Shown here one piece after another: positions 56,899 through 64,000 of a stretch of 64,000 nucleotides of DNA. The notes under the pieces were generated by a model. That model worked only from the letters and a program-made list of their open reading frames with translations. It searched no databases and was not told where the DNA came from. The position numbers and the translations under genes are program-made. Position 1 is the stretch's first letter; the number at the start of each line of letters is the position of its first letter. Origin of the DNA: Lichenostomus cassidix (taxonomy: Eukaryota; Chordata; Aves; Passeriformes; Meliphagidae); contig CM039210.1 of NCBI GenBank assembly GCA_008360975.2, positions 6,512,293-6,576,292 of the forward strand, written 5' to 3'.

Positions 56899-58353
56899 AT
56901 GGGACAGAGGAAGAGCAAGCCATCTGGACCCATGGGGGGGGAGCCCCAAGTAAGACTCCCGGATATACCACCAGATAGTCCTCTGGGGTTAATGATCAAA
57001 TATTGGGATGATGATCCACGTACACGAGGGAAAATTAAGGCAAAAATGATTAACTATTGCATGACAGTCTGGGGAGGAAAACAAATTAGAGGAGACCCTC
57101 TTTACTGGCCGGTTTTTGGATCCTCTGAGGATTGGATTTGCCAAGCTCTAAATTTGTATGTAAACTCTAAAAAGCCTTTTAGCCAGGAAGAGAGTGATTA
57201 TGCAGCCCTGTGGATAACTAGTGGAAATCGGACAAGCCTGTTTGTTCTCAGTAAAGGAAAGAGAAAACAGGCGGAGGAAATACCTCCACCCTATGTTCCC
57301 CCGTCCCCCATGCCAGATGCTGCAGTGCCCCCTCCAGCACAACCTCTGCCGGTTCCAAATGCACCACAGATGGAGGGGGATGACACTCCACCACCCGAGA
57401 GACGGGTTACTAGAAGCCAGGCAAGGAACCAGTTATACCCTCTCAGAGAAGTAGGCATGGGTATGGTTAATCAACCAGGGGGAGGACAGGCGCCCGGTAT
57501 CGGATACATAGCCGTCCCTCTGAACTCAGCCGATGTCAGGGAATTTAAAAAGGAAATGGGGCATTTATTGGAAGATCCACTGGGGGTAGCAGAAAGAGTA
57601 GATCAATTCTTAGGACCAAATATTTATACTTGGGATGAGATACAGTCAATATTGAGCATCTTATTCATAGCAGAAGAGAGGAGAATGATAAGGGCAGCTG
57701 GGATGAGGATTTGGGAAAACAACCACCCACAAGGCCCCATTGGAGATGTTAAATGGCCCCTTCAGAGGCCTAATTGGAACAATCAAAATGAAAACGATAG
57801 AGCACACATGCAAGATTTAAGGACTATCATAGTCCAAGGCATTAAGGAGGCTGTCCCCCGAGGACAAAATATGACTAAGGCCTTTAATGAGCTGCAAAAG
57901 AAAGATGAAGACCCTACTGAATGGTTGGAAAGGCTCCGGAGAAATTTACAACTTTACTCCGGCATAGATCCTGATTCCCCGGTAGGACAAACATTGCTAA
58001 AAACCCAATTTGTAGCAAAGGCATGGGTGGATATTAGGAAAAAGTTAGAAAAATTAGAAGACTGGCAAAACCGGGGGTTGGATGAGTTATTGAGAGAAGC
58101 ACAGAAAGTGTATGTCAGAAGGGATGAGGAAAGTCATAAGAAACAAGTTAGAATGATGGTAGCAGCTGTAAGAGGGGGACAAGAGAGAACCACCACTAGA
58201 TCACCGCAAGAGAAATGGCCCCCGAAACCTCCAAGAAATACGGAAGGGCAAAAGAGGAATGAGATAGTGTGCTTTTACTGTGGGAAAAAGGGACACATGA
58301 AGAGGGAATGCCGCCAACGATTGGCAGACATAAAAATGTTCAAAGAGGACTAG
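56899..58353 (+). CDS. gag: gag of ERV A copy 2, intact (484 residues)
   Basis: Gag assembles the particle. I chose the ATG at 56,899 because it gives Met-Gly followed by basic residues, a myristoylation and membrane-binding signal; the frame is open a little upstream. Matrix covers about residues 1-120, then a Pro-rich linker with the PPPY late-domain motif at 129-132, which recruits host WW-domain ubiquitin ligases. Capsid is in the second half. One CCHC zinc knuckle (Cys458, Cys461, His466, Cys471) binds RNA. The frame closes with TAG at 58,351, in frame with pol. Length and order are those of a gammaretrovirus. No lesion seen. Confidence 0.93.
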   Translation: MGQRKSKPSGPMGGEPQVRLPDIPPDSPLGLMIKYWDDDPRTRGKIKAKMINYCMTVWGGKQIRGDPLYWPVFGSSEDWICQALNLYVNSKKPFSQEESDYAALWITSGNRTSLFVLSKGKRKQAEEIPPPYVPPSPMPDAAVPPPAQPLPVPNAPQMEGDDTPPPERRVTRSQARNQLYPLREVGMGMVNQPGGGQAPGIGYIAVPLNSADVREFKKEMGHLLEDPLGVAERVDQFLGPNIYTWDEIQSILSILFIAEERRMIRAAGMRIWENNHPQGPIGDVKWPLQRPNWNNQNENDRAHMQDLRTIIVQGIKEAVPRGQNMTKAFNELQKKDEDPTEWLERLRRNLQLYSGIDPDSPVGQTLLKTQFVAKAWVDIRKKLEKLEDWQNRGLDELLREAQKVYVRRDEESHKKQVRMMVAAVRGGQERTTTRSPQEKWPPKPPRNTEGQKRNEIVCFYCGKKGHMKRECRQRLADIKMFKED

Positions 58354-58403
58354 GGGTGTCAGGGGCTCTATTTGCTGGGGTCAAAAAAAGCATCGGAGCC
58401 CCT
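58351..58403 (+). promoter_or_regulatory. gag-pol readthrough region with 8-bp stem
   Basis: TAG at 58,351 is followed after seven bases by AGGGGCTC (58,361-58,368), which pairs perfectly with GAGCCCCT at 58,396-58,403. Gag and pol are in the same frame across the TAG. Gammaretroviruses make Gag-Pol by stop-codon readthrough that depends on a pseudoknot in this place; the same arrangement is inferred here. The second pseudoknot stem was not worked out. Confidence 0.7.
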
Positions 58404-61400
58404 AGTAAAATTACAGGTAGGACCCCAGCGACAAGAAATTGAATTTTTAGTGGACTCCGGAGCAGAGCGCTCCACTGTGCATAAACTGCCTCAGGGGTGT
58501 AAAGTATCCAAAGACACTGTACAAGTAATAGGAGCAAAAGGGGAACCATTCGGAGTCCCTATAATTAAAGATGTGCTAATTGAAACGAACTCTAAATTGG
58601 GTATAGGTAGTTTCTTATTGGTACCGGAGGCAGAATGCAATCTACTAGGGAGAGATTTAATGGTAGAATTGGGAATAGGATTGGAAATAAATAAACAAGG
58701 ATTAAATATTAAAATATACTCCCTTAGCACAAAGGATGAGCAACAGATAGACCCAAAGGTTTGGTACACCCCGGACTCAGTGGGGAAGCTAGACATCAAA
58801 CCTTTCTCAATAACCTTAACAAATCCACATATCCCAGTAAAAATAAAACAGTATCCGTTACCTGAGGAAGGGCAAAGAGGACTGAAACCCGAAGTCGAAA
58901 GGCTAATAAAACAAGGGATTTTAGAGCCCTGTATGTCCCCGTTTAACACTCCAATTTTGCCAGTAAAAAAACCAGATGATAGTTACCGATTAGTGCATGA
59001 CTTGAGAGAAATAAATAAAAGAACCGTTAAACGGTTCCCTGTGGTAGCCAACCCTCATACTATCCTCAGCCAACTAGGCCCACATGATTGCTGGTACAGT
59101 GTGATAGACTTAAAAGATGCATTTTGGGCTTGCCCCTTAGATAAAAACTGTCGCGACTATTTTGCATTTGAGTGGGAAGATCCTGACAGTCATATAAAAC
59201 AACAGCTACGATGGACTGTCCTTCCCCAGGGATTCACAGAATCCCCCAATCTATTTGGACAAGCCCTGAGTCAAATACTACAAAACTACCAAGTGGGACC
59301 AGAAGTTAAACTCATACAGTATGTAGATGATCTAATAATAGCTGGGAAACAAGAGGAATTAGTGAGGGAAGAAAGTATAAAGATGTTAAATTTTTTGGGG
59401 AAACAGGGACTAAAAGTCTCTAAATCAAAACTGCAATTTACCGAACAAGAGGTAAAATACTTAGGACACCGACTAACTAATGGGACTAAAAAGCTTGATC
59501 CCAGCAGGGTACAAGGGATTCTGTCAATGCCACCTCCCCAGACCAAGCGACAGATTTGACAATTGCTAGGTTTATTTGGATAGTGCAGACAATGGATTGA
59601 AAATTACAGTAAAAAAGTAAAATTCCTATATGAAAAATTAACACGGGATGGATTACTTAAATGGACCTCAAGATGAGGAAAACCTTCAAAATCTAAAAAG
59701 GGAGTTAACAAGTGCCCCCATACTAAGCTTACCAGACTTAAAGAAACCTTTTTATTTATTTGTAAATATTGAAGAAGGAACTGCATTTGGGGTGCTAGCA
59801 CAAGAATGGGCAGGAAGTAAAAAGCCGATAGCCTACCTTTCAAAGTTATTAGACCCAATTAGTAGAGGCTGGCCCACTTGTCTACAGGCAGTAGCGGCAG
59901 CTGCTGTAATGGTAGAGGAAGCATTAAAAATAACATTTGGGGTTGAGTTAAAAGTTATGTCCCCACATGACATTCGGGGCATATTGACACAAAAGGCTGA
60001 AAAATGGATCACTGATGCCCGATTGCTGAAATATGAAGGAATTCTGGTATCATCCCCCAAGCTTACTTTAGAAGTGGCATCCATACAGAACCCAGCACAA
60101 TTTCTGTATGGGAACCCTGAGAGTAACATCTTATGGCACAATTGCCTACAAACCATAGAGGAACAAACTAAGATCAGGCCAGACTTAGAAGAGGAAGAAC
60201 TGGGGGAGGGTATGAAATTATTTGTAGATGGTTCCTCACGGGTGCTTGAGGGGAAGCGCAAATCGGGATATGCAATAGTGGATGGAAATAAATTAGAAGT
60301 ACTCCAATCTGGCCCACTAAGCCCAAGTTGGTCGGCTCAGGCATGTGAGCTGTATGCAGTTCTAAGGGCTTTACAAATTATAGGAAAAGGAGAGGGAACT
60401 ATTTACACAGACTCCAAATACGCATTCGGGGTAATACACACATTTGGAAAAATCTGGGAAGAACGGGGCCTTATTACATCACAAGGAAAGAGCCTAGTCC
60501 ACAAGAGACTCATAAAAGAAATTTTAAAAGCTATTAGAGTACCCTCCAAACTTGAAGTGGTCCATGTCAGGGGACATCAAAAGGGATTGGGAACAGTGGT
60601 ACGGGGAAACAACCTGGCTGATGAAGAAGCTAAACGAGCAGCATTACTACCCCTCTGGGTAAGGAATCCTAGGGAAAGTTGTTCTACCTGCAGGTATGAC
60701 TTGGAAGGATTCCCTTGTTCTGCTTGCTGGAAGGACTAGGGAGTGGATGGTTTAGTTTGCTCCTGTTACAGTCCTGATGGGCAATCAAATTCGGACAAAG
60801 ATTTTTGTTATATTCACGGGGAAAACAAACCATACATAGATTACCCCTGTACAACCTACTTGCTAAGCTTTACAACAATAGAGCAAGAAAAATTGAGGCA
60901 AGTGGGTATAAAACCAAACTCAGAAGGTAAATGGGTTCTGGGAGACGGAAGAGAGATTTTACCTAAGCCTATGGCCTTAAGGGTTCTGAAGAGACTCCAT
61001 GAAAAGACCCATTGGGGAACACAGGCCCTGGTGGATCAGTTTGCCAATAAATATATGTGCATGGGTATTTACAACTTAGCTAAACAGATAACCATGGGAT
61101 GTGTTACTTACCAAAAAGTAAACAGACATCAATTAAGAAAAAGAATCCCTGGGGGCAGAGAATTAGCACATAGACCTTTTTCCCACATCCAGATTGACTT
61201 TACTGAATTGCCTTTAGTGGGAAGGTATAAATATTTACTGGTTATAGTAGACCACCACACTCACTTTGTGGAAGCCTTCCCAACGACAAGAGCCACAGCA
61301 CAAACAGTTGCAAAAACTTTATTAGAACAAATAATGCCAAGATATGGCCTTATAGAAGTAATAGATTCAGATTGGGGACCACACTTTATATCTAAGATTA

Positions 61401-62004
61401 CAAGAGCTGTATCTGAGGCGCTCGGAATTGCCTGGGAATACCACACCCCTTGGCACCCTCAAAGTTCGGGCAAGGTAGAAAGAATAAATGGAGAAATAAA
61501 AAGCAACTAACTAAATTAATGCTAGAAACAAAAATGAGTTGGATTAAATGTCTACCATTAGCATTATTAAACATTAGAACTCAACCCCGTACAGATATAG
61601 GGATTTCTTCATATGAAATGTTATATGGAATGCCATTTAATTTAGAAATGCCTGAAGACCACCCGGCCATATCAGATTTCCATCTACAATCCTATATAAC
61701 CAGCCTAGAAAACCGAAGGGAAAAACTCCGTAAGAAGGGACTGGTGGTTCAACGACCACCCCTGTGGCTACCTATTCACTCATTCCACCCTGGAGATGAA
61801 GTTTTAATAAAATCTTGGAAAGAAACATCTTTAACCCCTCAATGGGAGGGACCGTATGTCGTGTTGATTTCTACAGAATCATCGGTCCGGACAGCGGAGA
61901 GAGGCTGGACCCACGCTAGCCAAGTGAAGAAGTTCAACAGAGACCCCACCTGGAGAGTGGTGGAACAACCACAGGACTTAAAAATTAGGCTTAAGAAATC
62001 CTAG
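58354..62004 (+). pseudogene. pol: pol of ERV A copy 2 (protease, RT, RNase H, integrase), broken
   Basis: Protease has FLVDSGAERS near 58,444. RT has the LPVKKPDDSYRLVHDLREIN block near 58,960 and YVDD at 59,320-59,331. Lesions: TGA at 59,557, TAG at 59,581, a frameshift near 59,645, TAG at 60,737 and a frameshift near 61,490. RNase H (59,648-60,739 frame) shows FVDGSS near 60,220, CELYAV near 60,345 and YTDSKYAFG near 60,404. Integrase has HEKTH near 60,999, but the second Cys of the zinc site is Tyr (CVTY near 61,100). The triad is in QIDFTE, DSDWGPHF and GKVERING. The C-terminal domain ends at 62,004. It cannot make a full Pol. Confidence 0.92.
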
Positions 62005-62047
62005 CCTGCCTATGCATGAAATCCTATAACTGTATACTTGAGAAACC

Positions 62048-62455
62048 ATGATTTATTGCTTGGAGAATATGTTAATAATTATATTGTTAAGTGCAACATC
62101 CATAATTGTAATTGCTACCCTTTTGCTTGCTTTATATGTAAGGTGTGCCAGGAACGATAGTGGGCCCATTGCAAGGGGGGGGAACCTCCTAAGGGAATTT
62201 GCCGAATGTGTTAGTGATGGGACATATATGCATTTGGGATACACCAAGAACTGTATTATTACCACTCAAATGAACCCGCACCAATGGTGGCAAACATCAC
62301 CGGCGGGGAGTGCAGAAAAGCCCTGGTCTATCTGCCTTGTGGTGACCTCATGGTTAAACATGTCAACCGGGACAGCTACAAGAAAAGATCCTTTGTCCCT
62401 GAGACCCCTGAAAAAAAAAAAATCCTTGCTGCCGAGAAGAATTCCATCCCCGTGA
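62048..62455 (+). CDS. small membrane-protein ORF between pol and env of ERV A
   Basis: 135 codons from 62,048. Residues about 8-30 form one strongly hydrophobic segment followed by Arg-Cys-Ala-Arg, so the product would be a small membrane protein with a mostly cytoplasmic or luminal soluble part. The last third is basic and Lys-rich. It overlaps the env-frame sequence from 62,284 in another frame. Simple gammaretroviruses have no gene here. It may be an accessory gene, the start of an earlier env leader, or chance; I do not recognise a family. Confidence 0.45.
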   Translation: MIYCLENMLIIILLSATSIIVIATLLLALYVRCARNDSGPIARGGNLLREFAECVSDGTYMHLGYTKNCIITTQMNPHQWWQTSPAGSAEKPWSICLVVTSWLNMSTGTATRKDPLSLRPLKKKKSLLPRRIPSP

Positions 62456-63999
62456 CTCGCTGCAACCGAGCCGACGGGCGAGGCAGAGGGATATATACAG
62501 CCAGTGGGGTGAACATAGCTGGGACTATGAAAAGATCTGGTATGAGCTGCCCCAAATCGAGAAAGAACCCGAAACAGGCACCACTGTATAAGGCTAAAAA
62601 GGGGACCAAGGCAGGGTCTAAACAAACTAAAAGAATTCAAAAAGCACTGGGACCCCCATCTTCCTACCACACCTATATCTTGCTTTTAAGCCTAACATTT
62701 ACATGTACTACCTCTGATGTACACCCTCACCAACCTTTTCGCTGGACGTTAAGACAATGGGACAGCCAAACCCTAATCCAAACCCGACTCGGACCGGGGC
62801 AAATCAGTTTTAATGCATCCCTGTGTGTTTTAGCTCCTATAGAACCTTGTATGCTTGAAGGTAAAGGTTGGTATTTTTGCCCTAGTGCAAACCCCGGAAA
62901 GGGATATTGCAACCACCCAAATTCTTATTACTGTGCTTATTGGGGATGCGAAACCATAGCTTACCCCTGGCTCCCAGACGGAGACAAGCATATTAAAGTT
63001 GGGTGGGGACCTTACGGTTGTAATCCACCTGACTATAGTAGCCAGATTGGAAGGAGGGGAGCAGGGCCCAAAGTAACCTGTAAATGGTTATACATAAATA
63101 TAACACAACCCCAAGATCCTACGTGGCTACTAGGCAAGACCTGGGGTATAAGGTACTGGGAATCAGGAACCGACAGAGGTGGTCTTATCTATATAAAAAA
63201 GGAACCTCTCCCCAATGACCCCGAGCCAGTGGGACCAAACCGGGTCATAATAGACATGATAAATACTGAAGCAGATGGATTAGGCATAGACCATGAGGAA
63301 AGTACCACCATATCCAAAACCGAAATACCCCCAACCCCCTCGGGAGAAATAACTGATGAATTATGGAGACTTATGGTAGCCAGCTATAAGGTCCTAAACA
63401 AAACACACCCAGAATTAACAGACCACTGCTGGCTATGCTATAACGCCAGACCACCCTTCTATGAAGCTATGGGGACAATTGAAAAAGCTAGAAGGGTAAT
63501 GGGAGCAATCCTGCTCAATGTCTGTGGAAATCTGGCAAAAGAACAAAATCTGGTATCACATTGGCGCAGGTATCAGGAGAAGGAAGGTGCATAGGAAAAA
63601 TCCCATCTTCTAAAATGCACCTATGTAAAGTAACAATGCAAGCCCAAAAACCAAAAGAGCCTGCAGATTGGCTAATACCAGCTAAAAATGCTAAATGGGT
63701 ACGTGCAAGTGTAGGGGTAACTCCCTGTATTCCCTTAAAGGAGTTTAATCAATCAGACTATTGCATACAAGTAGTAATAGTGCCAAGAATCACCTACCAC
63801 CCAGGTGATTACATATATGACCACCATTCGGTCCCAAGGCACCACCTTGTAAAAAGAGAGCCTATTACAGCTATAACTATCGCAACCCTATTAGCATTAG
63901 GCACAGCAGGAGCAGGCACAGGTATAGCCTCCCTTGTAAAACAAGACACAGAATTTGCCAATTTGCGAGAAACCGTAGATGAAGATGTAGCCAAAATTG
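62284..63999 (+). pseudogene. env: env of ERV A copy 2, frameshifted, cut by window edge
   Basis: The surface subunit is open from 62,284 to 63,594. The likely start is ATG 62,527, about 45 codons before a signal-like hydrophobic run (YILLLSLTFTC, near 62,672). The protein is Cys-rich with N-glycosylation sites, and CWLC at 63,427-63,438 is the disulphide-exchange motif of gamma-type Env. A one-base frameshift near 63,570 moves the rest to another frame, which continues through a basic VKR site at about 63,849-63,857, a Gly/Ala-rich fusion peptide at about 63,870-63,940 and the start of the transmembrane subunit. The frameshift should prevent a whole Env. The end is outside the window. Confidence 0.85.
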
Positions 64000-64000
64000 A

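Larger units (their letters stand above)
56066..64000 (+). mobile_element. ERV A copy 2, gammaretrovirus-like provirus (runs past window)
   Basis: 5' LTR, tRNA-His primer site, intact gag, broken pol, small membrane ORF and env up to the start of the transmembrane subunit. Inserted antisense in a PAIP1 intron. GATAT before the LTR may be the target sequence, but the 3' end is outside the window. Confidence 0.95.

Noticed and set aside
1..64000. tRNA or rRNA genes, CRISPR arrays, bacterial operons
   Set aside because: None seen; the tRNA-like matches are retroviral primer-binding sites, and the sequence is vertebrate.

Overview
The window is vertebrate nuclear DNA, most likely from a bird, built almost entirely of endogenous retroviruses (ERVs) piled into and beside one host gene. 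That gene, on the minus strand at 46,049-55,151, is the 3' half of PAIP1 (polyadenylate-binding protein-interacting protein 1): eight exons, canonical GT-AG sites and no in-frame stop. PAIP1 lies on human 5p, which corresponds to the avian Z. The extreme ERV density fits a W-linked copy better than a Z-linked one, but that is inference.

Left part (1-31 kb): a stack of nested insertions. The outermost element seen is ERV B (gag, protease, RT, RNase H, integrase and a gamma-type env), running from 11,077 to about 30,797. It was hit by a solo LTR at 12,639 (target duplication CCTG), a 261-bp solo LTR at 13,613 (GTCCAG), a 5.45-kb env-less ERVL-like provirus H at 16,287-21,738 (ACAAG) and a class II provirus F at 22,942-29,282 (GTTTTC), which itself holds a solo LTR (CCAG). 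On the left, gammaretrovirus-like ERV C (2,481-11,076) abuts ERV B gag. The 5' LTR of C is cut by LTR K, which is cut by LTR D, which is cut by ERV A copy 1 (1-1,740).

Middle (31-46 kb): solo LTRs, a tRNA-Trp-primed gag fragment (ERV I), an integrase/env-start fragment (ERV L), gag remnant M, and the most interesting object in the window. ERV N (38,834-42,525, minus strand, target duplication TTAT) has lost gag and nearly all of pol. It keeps an uninterrupted 859-residue envelope gene whose N-terminal third reads as three tandem immunoglobulin V-like domains. The deletion joins the LTR U3/TATA region almost directly to the env reading frame, and the 3' LTR supplies a polyadenylation signal. 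The two LTRs differ at one site over about 370 bp, so the element is young.

Right part (46-64 kb): PAIP1, with solo LTRs in its introns, then ERV A copy 2 (56,066 to beyond the window, plus strand, antisense to PAIP1). This tRNA-His-primed gammaretrovirus-like provirus has an intact gag, an in-frame TAG between gag and pol followed by a possible readthrough stem, a broken pol, a small membrane-protein ORF between pol and env, and an env with one frameshift. ERV A copies 1 and 2 form a nearly identical inverted pair about 54 kb apart.
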